Shown here: positions 7,394 through 16,137 of the stretch, piece by piece
How positions within the stretch are numbered: the stretch's first letter is position 1
Layout of the letters: every line of letters begins with the position of its first letter
Source: an uncultured Pelagibacteraceae bacterium
GTDB taxonomy: Bacteria > Pseudomonadota > Alphaproteobacteria > Pelagibacterales > Pelagibacteraceae
DNA length: 64,000 nucleotides
Assembly: GCA_902615045.1 (NCBI GenBank)
Contig: CACMNP010000001.1
Span: forward strand, 1-64,000
Direction of reading: 5' to 3'
Translations under genes and position numbers: made by a program
The notes under the pieces: generated by a model
What the model was told of the DNA's origin: nothing
Databases searched by the model: none
What the model saw: only the letters and a program-made list of their open reading frames with translations

Positions 7394-9075
7394 TGGACAC
7401 AAGAAACGTAATAGCGGCAATTTCATTAAGTGCAGCGGTAATAATCCTCTACGGATTATTTTTTGCTCCGCCAAGTCCTGATCCAAAACAGGTGACTAAT
7501 AATGATCAAAATAATAACAATCTTCAACTAAACGAAGCACCGAAAATAGAGCAAAATATTGAGAATAATAAAATTTCTAGATCAGAGGCAATTAATAAAG
7601 TTGAAAGGATACTTTTTGAAAATGAAAATATTAAAGGTTCTATTTCTCTAGAGGGGTCATTAATCGATGACCTGATATTTAAGAAATACACTGAAACTTT
7701 AGACTCTGATGAAAATGTAGTTTTGCTTAATCCTAAAGAGTCCGAAAATGGTTATTATATAGAAACAGGTTGGGCTATAAATAATAAAGACATTGAAGTT
7801 CCTAATTCAAATACAAAATGGAGAGTTGTAGGCAATAAATTACTAACACCGAACAGTCCAATTAAATTAGTATGGAATAACGAGCAGAATATAACTTTTG
7901 AGAAAGAAATAAGTATAGATGATAAATTTTTATTTACTGTTAACCAAAAAATTACGAATAATACTCAAAATACTTATAACTTTTATCCTTACGGACAGAT
8001 TATTAGAAACCTAGCCCCTGATGTAACTGATTTTTATATATTACATGAAGGTTTATTGGGTGTTTTTGATGATAATCTTGTTGAAGAAGATTACGATGAC
8101 ATTAAAGACAAGAAGTACTCTGTAAATGCTAGCAAAGGCTGGATGGGTATTACAGATAAATATTGGATAACAAGTTTAATCCCAGAAAGCAATAAAAGTT
8201 TTAGATCAGATTTTGATTATAAAAATAAATTTAAAGCTAATTTCATAGAGACTACTGCAACAGAAGTCAGAGCTAATGAAAGTAAAACTAATGAGGTAAA
8301 AGTGATTATTGCAGCAAAAGAAGTGGATGTTGTTGATGGTTATGCTGAAAAACTAAATATTAATAAATTTGATTTAGCAATTGATTGGGGCTTTTTGTAC
8401 TTCCTTACAAAGCCAATCTTCCTAATCTCCGATTATTTCTTTAAATTAACTGGTAACTATGGAATTGCAATTATACTGATTACCGCTTGTATAAGAATAT
8501 TATTTTTTCCTCTCGCTAACTACTCGTTTAGATCAATGGCGAAAATGAAAGTTCTTCAACCTGAAATGGTAAGGCTTAAAGAACTACATAAGGAAGATAA
8601 AATGAAGTTACAGCAAGAAATGATGGCTCTTTACAAAAGAGAGAAAGTGAATCCTGTAAGTGGATGTTTACCTATTTTAATTCAAATACCATTCTTTTTT
8701 GCAATTTATAAAATGTTATTTGTTACAATTGAAATGAGACATCAGCCTTTTTTTGGTTGGATACACGATCTAAGTGAAAGAGATCCTACAAGTTTATTTA
8801 ATCTATTTGGTTTGTTACCATATGATGTTCCATCATTTTTAATTATCGGAGCTTGGCCAGTAGCAATGGGTGTAACAATGTGGATGCAACAAAAACTTAA
8901 TCCAACACCGCCAGATCCGATTCAGCAAAAAATATTTATGTTTTTTCCTGTATTCTTAACAGTGATACTTGCACCTTTTCCATCAGGGTTAGTTATATAT
9001 TGGACAATTAACAACGTGCTTACAATGGCACAACAGTATGTAATTATGAAGAGAACTTCAGTTAAAACAGTTTAA
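7393..9075 (+). CDS. yidC: Membrane protein insertase YidC
   Basis: A 560-residue Oxa1/YidC insertase of the inner membrane. The N-terminal anchor is residues 5-25. A large periplasmic beta domain runs to about 320. The conserved five-helix part follows, with 'GNYGIAIILITACIRILFFPL' split by family residues including the Arg of the hydrophilic groove, the coiled-coil hairpin 'LQPEMVRLKELHKEDKMKLQ', 'NPVSGCLPILIQIPFFFAIY', and 'GLVIYWTINNVLTMAQQ' near the end. The length is typical for proteobacteria. In related genomes engB (yihA/ysxC) usually sits between yidC and argB; here argB follows after 3 bases and engB is absent. Confidence 0.97.
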   Translation: MDTRNVIAAISLSAAVIILYGLFFAPPSPDPKQVTNNDQNNNNLQLNEAPKIEQNIENNKISRSEAINKVERILFENENIKGSISLEGSLIDDLIFKKYTETLDSDENVVLLNPKESENGYYIETGWAINNKDIEVPNSNTKWRVVGNKLLTPNSPIKLVWNNEQNITFEKEISIDDKFLFTVNQKITNNTQNTYNFYPYGQIIRNLAPDVTDFYILHEGLLGVFDDNLVEEDYDDIKDKKYSVNASKGWMGITDKYWITSLIPESNKSFRSDFDYKNKFKANFIETTATEVRANESKTNEVKVIIAAKEVDVVDGYAEKLNINKFDLAIDWGFLYFLTKPIFLISDYFFKLTGNYGIAIILITACIRILFFPLANYSFRSMAKMKVLQPEMVRLKELHKEDKMKLQQEMMALYKREKVNPVSGCLPILIQIPFFFAIYKMLFVTIEMRHQPFFGWIHDLSERDPTSLFNLFGLLPYDVPSFLIIGAWPVAMGVTMWMQQKLNPTPPDPIQQKIFMFFPVFLTVILAPFPSGLVIYWTINNVLTMAQQYVIMKRTSVKTV

Positions 9076-9078
9076 TTG

Positions 9079-9927
9079 ATGGAATTAGTTAAGATTATTC
9101 CAAAAGATGGGCCAAATATTAATGAAGTTGAAAAATATATAAATAAATACCAGTCTGAGGTTATAGTAATTAAATGTGGTGGATCAGTTTTATTAGATAA
9201 AAAACTATTTAATCAGTTCATAGAAGATATTTCAGTAATAAACAAAATCGGTTTATCGGCAATAGTAGTACATGGTGGAGGTAAAAATATTAAAAAAAAA
9301 TTAGACGAAAATAATATTGAAACAAGATTTATCAAAGGACTTAGGGTTTCAGACGATAAATCAATAAGATACATAGAAGAGGCTTTACTAGAGCTTAATT
9401 TAGAGATTTTAAATGAATTAAAATCTAAAAACATCAATGTTTGTTCAATAACACCTAAAGAAAATAATGTAATTAATATTATTCCTGAAAGTAAAGAATT
9501 GGGATATGTCGGAACACCAAAAAAAATTAATAAAGAGAAAATATTAAATTTTATTAACAATAAACAAATTCCAATTGTTGTCCCTTTAGGAGTGGGTGAT
9601 GATGGTAAAATTTATAATATTAATGCAGATGTTGCGGCAGGTTCAATTGCAAAAGAGATCGATGCTAGACGACTTCTTTTAATGACAGATGTTGAGGGAG
9701 TTCTTGATGAAAATCAAAAACTTATATCTGAAATTAATCTCAATAGGGCCAACGAGATGTTAAAAAATAATATTATATCTGGAGGTATGATACCAAAAAT
9801 AGACACTTGTTTAGATGCAATATCTAATGGTGTTAGGGGTGTTGTTATTGTTGATGGGAGAAAACCACATTCAATACTATTTGAGTTATTTTCTGATAAG
9901 GGCGCAGGAACATTAATAAGAAAATGA
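9079..9927 (+). CDS. argB: Acetylglutamate kinase
   Basis: Phosphorylates N-acetyl-L-glutamate in the second step of arginine synthesis. The amino-acid-kinase fold signatures are 'VIKCGGSVLLDKK', 'VVHGGGKNIKKKL' for the nucleotide and substrate loops, 'NINADVAAGSIAKEI', 'LLLMTDVEGVL' and 'GGMIPKIDTCLDAI'. It has 282 residues from the ATG at 9079. An in-frame TTG sits just before it at 9076, but ATG is preferred. The final ATGA overlaps the start of the HAD hydrolase gene. No other arg gene is in the window. Confidence 0.95.
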   Translation: MELVKIIPKDGPNINEVEKYINKYQSEVIVIKCGGSVLLDKKLFNQFIEDISVINKIGLSAIVVHGGGKNIKKKLDENNIETRFIKGLRVSDDKSIRYIEEALLELNLEILNELKSKNINVCSITPKENNVINIIPESKELGYVGTPKKINKEKILNFINNKQIPIVVPLGVGDDGKIYNINADVAAGSIAKEIDARRLLLMTDVEGVLDENQKLISEINLNRANEMLKNNIISGGMIPKIDTCLDAISNGVRGVVIVDGRKPHSILFELFSDKGAGTLIRK

Positions 9928-10595
9928 ATAATCTAAAAAATATAAAGAATATTTTGTTCGACTGTGATGGTGTTTTATATAGTGATTTAGAAGCAGTTTT
10001 TGGCCAAGTTAGTAAGAGAATGACAAAATATATTTCGAATAAACTTAACTTAGACCTTACAAAAGCCAAAGAATTACAAAGAGATTATTTTCATAAATAC
10101 AACACAAGTTTAAATGGATTGATGATACATCATGATATACCACCAGAAGAATTCTTGGAGTATGTTCATGATATTGATCTTTCATTTATGGAAAAAGATC
10201 TTGTTTTAAGAAATGAGCTTGAAAAGATAAATTTAAATAAATTCGTATTCACAAACGGAAGTAGAGCGCACGTAAAAAATATAGTTAAAACCCTTGGTAT
10301 AGAAGACCAATTTAAAGATATATTTGATATCGTAGACGCAAAATATCACCCAAAGCCTGAAGCCAAAGCTTTTGATCTTATGGTTGATAAATTTAAGATT
10401 AATCCAAAAGAAACTCTTTATATTGAGGATATAGCTAAAAATTTATCAATAGGTAAAGAGCGGGGGACTATAACAGCTTGGCTTATCAATAATGAATACT
10501 GGGGTAAAAAAGAGTCTGATAAAGATTACATTGACTATAAAATCGAAAATCTCTCTTTATTTTTAAAAGAAATAAGGTTATTAAAAAACTCATAA
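9924..10595 (+). CDS. HAD-family hydrolase, pyrimidine 5'-nucleotidase type
   Basis: A 223-residue haloacid-dehalogenase superfamily protein. Motif I is 'LFDCDGVLYSD' with the nucleophile Asp and the general acid Asp. Motif II is 'VFTNGSR', the Lys of motif III is in 'HPKPEAKAF', and motif IV is 'LYIEDIAKNL'. The cap-region 'YFHKYNTSLNGLM' pattern is that of pyrimidine 5'-nucleotidases (yeast SSM1/SDT1-like), which hydrolyse UMP or CMP. The exact substrate is not provable here. It sits between argB and dapD in an operon, which is the common alphaproteobacterial place for this family. Confidence 0.85.
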   Translation: MNNLKNIKNILFDCDGVLYSDLEAVFGQVSKRMTKYISNKLNLDLTKAKELQRDYFHKYNTSLNGLMIHHDIPPEEFLEYVHDIDLSFMEKDLVLRNELEKINLNKFVFTNGSRAHVKNIVKTLGIEDQFKDIFDIVDAKYHPKPEAKAFDLMVDKFKINPKETLYIEDIAKNLSIGKERGTITAWLINNEYWGKKESDKDYIDYKIENLSLFLKEIRLLKNS

Positions 10596-10599
10596 AATT

Positions 10600-11427
10600 A
10601 TGAGTATTGAAAAAATTATAAATGAAGCTTGGGAAAATAAAGATCAAGTAAACCAAAATTCAGATAAATCTTTAAAGGATGCTGTTAATCAAATTATTAA
10701 TGATCTAGACAGTGGAAAAGCAAGAGTAGCTGAAAAGATCAATGGTGAATGGGTTACTCATCAACATCTAAAAAAAGCTATAATGTTAAGTTTTCGAATG
10801 CATGGGATGGATATCATGGCGGGACCATATTCAACATGGAGAGATAAGAGTCACTTATTAAAAGGTAAAACTGCTGGCTGGACGAATGAAGATTTTGAAA
10901 AAGCTGGATTCAGAATGGTCCCCAACACAGCAGCAAGACGTGGTTCCTTTGTTGCAAAAAATGCTGTTCTTATGCCATGTTATGTAAATATTGGAGCTTA
11001 CATAGACGAAGGTACTATGATGGATACATTCAGTCGTGCAGGAAGTTGTTGTCAGATTGGAAAAAATTGTCATATCTCGGCCGGAACTGGAGTTGGTGGA
11101 GTATTAGAACCAGCCCAAGCATTACCAACAATTATTGAAGATAATGTTTTCTTAGGAGCAATGTCAGAAGTAGTAGAAGGTGTAATAGTTGGAGAAGGCT
11201 CTGTTTTAAGTATGGGAATGTATATTGGGCAATCAACAAAAATTGTTAATAGAAAAACTGGTGATATAACTTATGGAAAAATTCCACCTTACTCAGTGGT
11301 AGTTCCAGGATCCTTACCAGATAAAAACAATCCACAAGCACCATCTTTATATTGTGCAGTAATAATTAAACAAGTCGATGAAAAAACTAGATCAAAGACA
11401 TCTGTTAATGATCTTTTAAGAGAATAA
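10600..11427 (+). CDS. dapD: 2,3,4,5-tetrahydropyridine-2,6-dicarboxylate N-succinyltransferase
   Basis: Trimeric left-handed beta-helix enzyme (275 residues) that succinylates tetrahydrodipicolinate from succinyl-CoA in the lysine/diaminopimelate pathway. The N-terminal helical domain is followed by hexapeptide repeats ('VLMPCYVNIGAYIDEGTMMD', then 'CQIGKNCHISAGTGVGGVLE'). 'MGMYIGQSTKIVNRKTGD' and 'YSVVVPGSLP' follow and are family-typical. It lies 4 bases after the HAD gene and 4 bases before dapE, its pathway partner two steps later (dapC, the intervening aminotransferase, is not in this operon). Confidence 0.98.
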   Translation: MSIEKIINEAWENKDQVNQNSDKSLKDAVNQIINDLDSGKARVAEKINGEWVTHQHLKKAIMLSFRMHGMDIMAGPYSTWRDKSHLLKGKTAGWTNEDFEKAGFRMVPNTAARRGSFVAKNAVLMPCYVNIGAYIDEGTMMDTFSRAGSCCQIGKNCHISAGTGVGGVLEPAQALPTIIEDNVFLGAMSEVVEGVIVGEGSVLSMGMYIGQSTKIVNRKTGDITYGKIPPYSVVVPGSLPDKNNPQAPSLYCAVIIKQVDEKTRSKTSVNDLLRE

Positions 11428-11431
11428 ATTA

Positions 11432-12574
11432 ATGAAAACTTATAATGAACTAAAGTTAGCTCAGGAGCTAATAAAATTTCAAACCATTAAAACTGAAGAT
11501 AAAGGGATTATGAAGTTTCTTACAAAGAAACTTTCCTCATTAGGTTTTAAATGTCAGATAATAAAATCAAAAGGCACAGGTGCTAAACCTGCATTAAATT
11601 TATATGCAAAATTTGGTAAATCAAAACCTAACATTAATTATTTGGGTCACACAGATGTTGTTGCTAACCTTAATAATTGGGAGTTTCCACCATTTAAAGC
11701 ATTAGTAAAAAAAGGATATTTATATGGCAGAGGATCTCAAGACATGAAGGGTAGTGTAGCGTGTTGGATAAGTGCTGTAAGTGATTTTATTAAAAATAAA
11801 AAGTTTAAAGGTTCTATATCAATAATAATTACAGCTGATGAAGAAACTACAGGTCATGGTTGTCCAGCAGTTATGAAATATTTAAAGAAAAAAAAAGAAA
11901 AAATTGACTTTTCAATAGTAGGCGAACCGTCTTCAAATAAATCAGTTGGGGATGAAATCAGGATTGGAAGAAGAGGTTCTATGAATGCAACAGTAACAGT
12001 GTATGGAAAAAGTGGACACTCTGCATTTTATGGGACATATATAAATCCATGCACTGCTCTTGCTAAAATAATATCTAAACTGAAAAGTGTTCCGCTAGAC
12101 AAAGGAACAAAGTATATGCCACCATCAAATTTAGAATTTACAAAAATGAATGTGGATAATATATCTGAAAATGTAGTCCCGCAATCTGCAAGTGCTAAAT
12201 TTAATATTAGGTTTAATTCATCTTATAAATCAATATCTTTAAAAAAAAAACTTAGTAAAATTATTAATGCAGTTGCAAAAAAAGAAAATTGCAAAACAAA
12301 AATAGAATATAAAGTAAGTGGAGAAGCATTTTACACAGTACCAAATAAAGAAATTTATATGGTAAAAAAAGTTGTAAAAAAAGTTACAGGTAACAATGCA
12401 AAATTAAATTGTAGAGGTGGCACAAGTGACAGCAGATTTTTAGGTTCGATACCACGTCTTGAGCTGGGGTTAAGAAATAATACTATTCATATGGTTAACG
12501 AGAGAACATCGATCTCAGATTTAAAAAAGTTAACTAAAATTTATAAGAATATCTTACACAATTATTTCACTTGA
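11432..12574 (+). CDS. dapE: Succinyl-diaminopimelate desuccinylase
   Basis: Di-zinc M20-family hydrolase of 380 residues that removes succinate from N-succinyl-LL-diaminopimelate, feeding lysine and peptidoglycan. Metal and catalytic motifs are intact: 'LGHTDVV' (His ligand and Asp), 'GRGSQDMKGSVACWI' (bridging Asp), 'ITADEETTGHG' (catalytic Glu and ligand Glu), 'IVGEPSS' and the C-terminal ligand His in 'NNTIHMVNERTS'. The dimerisation domain lies at about residues 180-290. The last bases overlap the TTG start of the deacetylase-like gene. Confidence 0.96.
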   Translation: MKTYNELKLAQELIKFQTIKTEDKGIMKFLTKKLSSLGFKCQIIKSKGTGAKPALNLYAKFGKSKPNINYLGHTDVVANLNNWEFPPFKALVKKGYLYGRGSQDMKGSVACWISAVSDFIKNKKFKGSISIIITADEETTGHGCPAVMKYLKKKKEKIDFSIVGEPSSNKSVGDEIRIGRRGSMNATVTVYGKSGHSAFYGTYINPCTALAKIISKLKSVPLDKGTKYMPPSNLEFTKMNVDNISENVVPQSASAKFNIRFNSSYKSISLKKKLSKIINAVAKKENCKTKIEYKVSGEAFYTVPNKEIYMVKKVVKKVTGNNAKLNCRGGTSDSRFLGSIPRLELGLRNNTIHMVNERTSISDLKKLTKIYKNILHNYFT

Positions 12575-13500
12575 AAACTGCAATTATAACATCTGAATCT
12601 TCAGAAAAACACATAACAGGTGATGGTCATCCAGAGCAACCGAAAAGAGTGGTTTCAATAATTGATACTTTAAAAAAAAATAAAGAACTGCTTTGGGATA
12701 AGCCAGATGTTGTTCCTAATGATATTCTTAATATGACACATTCTGAAGATTATATTAATAATTTAAACAATTCATTTCCTAAAAGTGGCTTAAATTTTTT
12801 AGATGGTGATACAGTTGTATCACCTGGAAGTAAGGATGCAGTATTTCAGGCTGCAGGATCAGCTATAAGTGCAATAGATGGAATTGAGAGTAAAAAATAT
12901 AAAAATGCATTTTGTGTTGTACGACCGCCAGGACACCATGCTGAAAAAAATAAATCGATGGGCTTTTGCTGTATTTCTAATGCAGGTGTTGCAGTTAATT
13001 ATTTAATAAAAAAATATAATTATAAAAGAATTGCATGTGTAGATTTTGATGTTCATTGGGGAAATGGAAATTATGATGTTATGTATGATAATAAAAATTC
13101 ATTTTATATATCAACACATCAATATCCATTTTATCCAGGTGGTGGCTCAGAAAAAGACAAGGGAAAGTATAATAATTCTCTTAATATACCTCTTCCTGCA
13201 GGCACAAATTCTGAAAAATATTTTAATGCTTATGATAGAGTTTTAGATAGGTTAATTGAATATAAGCCTGATTACTTGATCTTTTCTGCTGGCTTTGATG
13301 CACACAAGAACGATCCACTAGCTCAATTTGAACTTTCATCCAAAGATTTTTATGAAATAACAAGAAGAACGCTAAAAGCCACCAATAAATTTACTAATGG
13401 AAAAGTGGTATCTTTACTAGAAGGTGGATACGACCTGAAAGCACTTGCTGAAAGTGCTAATTATCATGTAAATGCATTAATCGAGTCGGAAAATAAATAA
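12571..13500 (+). CDS. Histone deacetylase superfamily protein (acetylpolyamine amidohydrolase-like)
   Basis: A 309-residue zinc-dependent deacetylase of the arginase/HDAC fold. Catalytic features are intact: the His-His dyad in 'RPPGHHAEKNKSMGFC', zinc ligands in 'DFDVHWGNGN' and 'SAGFDAHKNDPLA', and the transition-state Tyr in 'SLLEGGYDL'. Bacterial homologues act on acetylated polyamines, acetoin-related targets or protein lysines; the substrate here is unknown. It starts at TTG (12571), overlapping dapE, because no in-frame ATG precedes the conserved 'DGHPEQPKRV'. A SET-domain gene follows 2 bases downstream, so the two are co-transcribed. The pairing with a lysine methyltransferase-like protein is notable. 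Confidence 0.9.
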   Translation: MKTAIITSESSEKHITGDGHPEQPKRVVSIIDTLKKNKELLWDKPDVVPNDILNMTHSEDYINNLNNSFPKSGLNFLDGDTVVSPGSKDAVFQAAGSAISAIDGIESKKYKNAFCVVRPPGHHAEKNKSMGFCCISNAGVAVNYLIKKYNYKRIACVDFDVHWGNGNYDVMYDNKNSFYISTHQYPFYPGGGSEKDKGKYNNSLNIPLPAGTNSEKYFNAYDRVLDRLIEYKPDYLIFSAGFDAHKNDPLAQFELSSKDFYEITRRTLKATNKFTNGKVVSLLEGGYDLKALAESANYHVNALIESENK

Positions 13501-13502
13501 CC

Positions 13503-13964
13503 ATGAAACTATATAAACAAAAATCATCAAATATTGATAACAGGGGACTGTTTGCATCTAAAAAAATAAAAAAAGGAACTAAGATTATTTACTACACAGG
13601 TAAAATAATTACAAAAAAACAGACTGAAAATAATCCAAAATTCGATAATGATAAAGCGATTTATCTTTTTAACTTAAATAATAGATATGATTTAGACGGT
13701 GATTTTGCTTACAACACTGCGAGACTTATTAATCACTCTTGTGATCCAAACTGCGAAGTTGAAGGCAAAGGTTTAAAATTATGGATTAGTTCCATTAAAG
13801 ATATAAATAAAAATGAGGAACTAACTTATGATTATGGGTTTAGTTTTGATGAAAACTATAAGGATTTTCCTTGTAAGTGTGGCTCCAAAAATTGTTGTGG
13901 TTATATAGTTAGAGAAGGATCAAGATGGAGAATAAAAAAGAAAAAAAAGAAATCTAATAAATAA
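13503..13964 (+). CDS. SET-domain protein-lysine methyltransferase-like protein
   Basis: A 153-residue stand-alone SET domain. 'NRGLFASKKIKKGTKIIYYTGK' is the N-terminal SET strand region. 'ARLINHSCDPNCEVEGKG' carries the NHSC knot motif that binds S-adenosylmethionine. 'IKDINKNEELTYDYGFSF' holds the catalytic Tyr region. A post-SET zinc motif 'CKCGSKNCCGYI' (CxC and a later Cys) is complete. Such proteins methylate lysine in proteins; bacterial substrates are mostly unknown (Chlamydia NUE methylates histone-like proteins). A highly basic tail (residues 143-153) could bind nucleic acid. Its 3' end overlaps truA, read from the other strand, by 11 bases. Confidence 0.9.
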   Translation: MKLYKQKSSNIDNRGLFASKKIKKGTKIIYYTGKIITKKQTENNPKFDNDKAIYLFNLNNRYDLDGDFAYNTARLINHSCDPNCEVEGKGLKLWISSIKDINKNEELTYDYGFSFDENYKDFPCKCGSKNCCGYIVREGSRWRIKKKKKKSNK

Positions 13965-14694
13965 TTTTTTCAAGATATAAGCCATGTGCAGGGGCAATAG
14001 GAGCACAATTTTTTCTAGATTTTGATTTAAATATACTGGTAAACTTTTTTAAGCTCCATTTTTTTTCACCAAGGTATTTAAGTGAACCAACCATGGATCT
14101 AACTTGACTCTTAAGAAATGATTTTGACACAAATTGAATTTTTATAACATTTTTAACTTTGGTTATTTTTGCTTTTTTCATGGTTCTTACCGGACTTTTT
14201 GCAGCACAATTAGATGCTCTAAAAGTTGAAAAATCATGAGTTCCAATTAATTTTTTTGCTCCCTTTTTCATCAATTCAACATCAATTTTTTTTTTAATAT
14301 GCCACTCTCTGTTAAAATTGATAACTGAAGGAGAAGCATCATTTCTAATTAAGTAAGTATACCGTCTTTCTTTTGCAGAATATCTTGAATGAAAAAGCTT
14401 ATTTTTTTTCTTTATTTTTAAAATAGATATTTTTTTTTTATTTAAAAAGAAGTTTAGTGAATTCAATAGTTTATCTTTTTGAATAATTTTGTTTGTAGTA
14501 TCAAAGTGAGCTGATTGCTCTTTAGCATGAACTCCTGTGTCTGTTCGTCCAGAACCGTAAATTTTTATTTTTTCTTTTAATAGTTTAGATAGGACAATCT
14601 CAATATTTTCCTGGATTGACTTACCTTTTTTTTGAATTTGCCAACCACTGTATAAAGTGCCTTCGTATTCTATTAGAATCTGATATCTATTCAC
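13954..14694 (-). CDS. truA: tRNA pseudouridine(38-40) synthase
   Basis: A 246-residue pseudouridine synthase modifying positions 38-40 in the anticodon arm of many tRNAs. 'EYEGTLYSGWQIQKKGKSIQ' is the N-terminal RNA-binding loop. The catalytic Asp is in 'GSGRTDTGVHAKEQSAHFDT'. 'RYSAKERRYTYLI' and the C-terminal 'SFLKSQVRSMVGSLKYLG' are standard. It overlaps fmt by 8 bases, so def-fmt-truA form one - strand unit. Confidence 0.97.
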   Translation of the reverse strand: MNRYQILIEYEGTLYSGWQIQKKGKSIQENIEIVLSKLLKEKIKIYGSGRTDTGVHAKEQSAHFDTTNKIIQKDKLLNSLNFFLNKKKISILKIKKKNKLFHSRYSAKERRYTYLIRNDASPSVINFNREWHIKKKIDVELMKKGAKKLIGTHDFSTFRASNCAAKSPVRTMKKAKITKVKNVIKIQFVSKSFLKSQVRSMVGSLKYLGEKKWSLKKFTSIFKSKSRKNCAPIAPAHGLYLEKIIY

Positions 14695-15601
14695 TTGTAA
14701 TTATTGTTCCTTTTCTAACTTTATTCCCTAATAAAAATTCCTTAATTAATTGAGGGCTCTTGCCCTCTTTTTGTATCTCAATAATATTTATTGAATTTTC
14801 ACCACATGCTATTGTCATTTGTTCATCGATTACTTCACCGATTTTTGCTGACTGCTTGTTTATTTTGGCTTTTAATATTTTATGTCTTTTGTTGTTAAGC
14901 TCAAACCATGCGCCAGGTTTTGGATATAATCCATTTATTTGAGCAATTATTTTACGAGCACTATTATTCCAATCTATCTTTCCCTCTATTTTTTGAATTT
15001 TCTTTGCGTATGTAGCTTTTGCATGATCTTGCTTTTTAAATATTGCCTCTCCGTCTAAAACTTTTTGTACATTTTCTAAAATTTTCTCTGTACTCAAATA
15101 AGATAATTTTTTTGATAAAATTTCTGCGTTATCTTGATCAAGAATATCTATTGAATATTTATTACATACTGGTCCAGAATCTAATTTTTCATCAATTTTC
15201 ATAAATGATATACCAGTTTTTTTTTCATTGTTTAAAATAGATCTTTGGATTGGTGCCGCTCCTCTCCATTTTGGTAATAATGAAGCATGAATATTCAAAA
15301 AACCTTTTTTACTCAAATCAAGAATTTTTTTTGAAATTAATTGTCCGTATGCAACAACAATTACAAGATCTAAATTTAATTCTTTAAGATATTCAAATTC
15401 TTCATCAATTTTTTTTGGAGTTTTAACTTCTAGATTAAGTTCCTCTGCACATATATGAATTGATGATTTCGTGAACTTTTGACCTCTATTTGATTTACTT
15501 GGAGGCTGAGTAAATACACAATTAATTTTATATTTTTGATTAATTTTTTTTAGGATAGGCACAGCAAACTGCGGTGTGCCCATGAATACAATATTTGACA
15601 T
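14687..15601 (-). CDS. fmt: Methionyl-tRNA formyltransferase
   Basis: A 304-residue enzyme that formylates initiator Met-tRNA using 10-formyl-tetrahydrofolate. 'IVFMGTPQFAVPILKK' starts the N-terminal Rossmann domain. The catalytic loop 'NIHASLLPKWRGAAPIQRS' includes the key Asn-His and SLLP. 'GISFMKIDEKLDSGPV' has the catalytic Asp. The C-terminal OB-like domain begins near residue 205 ('INGLYPKPGAWFEL'). It lies 0 bases after def and overlaps truA; def later removes the formyl group it adds. Confidence 0.97.
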   Translation of the reverse strand: MSNIVFMGTPQFAVPILKKINQKYKINCVFTQPPSKSNRGQKFTKSSIHICAEELNLEVKTPKKIDEEFEYLKELNLDLVIVVAYGQLISKKILDLSKKGFLNIHASLLPKWRGAAPIQRSILNNEKKTGISFMKIDEKLDSGPVCNKYSIDILDQDNAEILSKKLSYLSTEKILENVQKVLDGEAIFKKQDHAKATYAKKIQKIEGKIDWNNSARKIIAQINGLYPKPGAWFELNNKRHKILKAKINKQSAKIGEVIDEQMTIACGENSINIIEIQKEGKSPQLIKEFLLGNKVRKGTIITSE

Positions 15602-16123
15602 TTAAACAACAACTCTATTAGAAGTTTTTTGTTTAGACAATTTTTTTATTATTAAATCTTTTTTAATTTTTGATAAATAATCAATTATTAGTTTTCCATC
15701 TAGGTGATTTATTTCATGTTGTAAACATGTTGAGAGTAATCCATCACATTCCATTTCTTTCTTATCGCCATTTTCATCTATATAAGATACAGTACAAATT
15801 TCTGGTCTCTCTATCTCAATAAAGGTATTAGGTATTGATAAGCAACCTTCCTCATATGTAGACATTTTTTCACTTAAAGTTTTTATTTGTGGATTAATAA
15901 AGCATAAAGGTTCTTTTTCATTTTCATTTTTTGAGACATCTAAAACAACTACTCTTTTAAGTATTCCAACTTGAACAGCTGCCAAACCTATACCATTGTG
16001 ATGGTACATAGTTTCAAATAAATCTTTTATGAGTTTTTTTTCATTAACATCAACTTTATTTAAAGGCTCAGATTTTTTTCTAAGAATATCATCAGGTACT
16101 GTGATTAGTTCTTTTACTGACAT
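15602..16123 (-). CDS. def: Peptide deformylase
   Basis: A 173-residue metalloprotease-fold enzyme that removes N-formyl from nascent proteins. All three motifs are present: 'GIGLAAVQVG' (motif 1), 'EEGCLSIPN' (motif 2 with metal-binding Cys), and 'LQHEINHLDGKL' (motif 3 HExxH with catalytic Glu). Length is typical of the bacterial type I enzyme. It directly precedes fmt (adjacent stop and start codons). The secreted-protein gene upstream ends 14 bases before it. Confidence 0.98.
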   Translation of the reverse strand: MSVKELITVPDDILRKKSEPLNKVDVNEKKLIKDLFETMYHHNGIGLAAVQVGILKRVVVLDVSKNENEKEPLCFINPQIKTLSEKMSTYEEGCLSIPNTFIEIERPEICTVSYIDENGDKKEMECDGLLSTCLQHEINHLDGKLIIDYLSKIKKDLIIKKLSKQKTSNRVVV

Positions 16124-16137
16124 AGTTTATTTATTGT

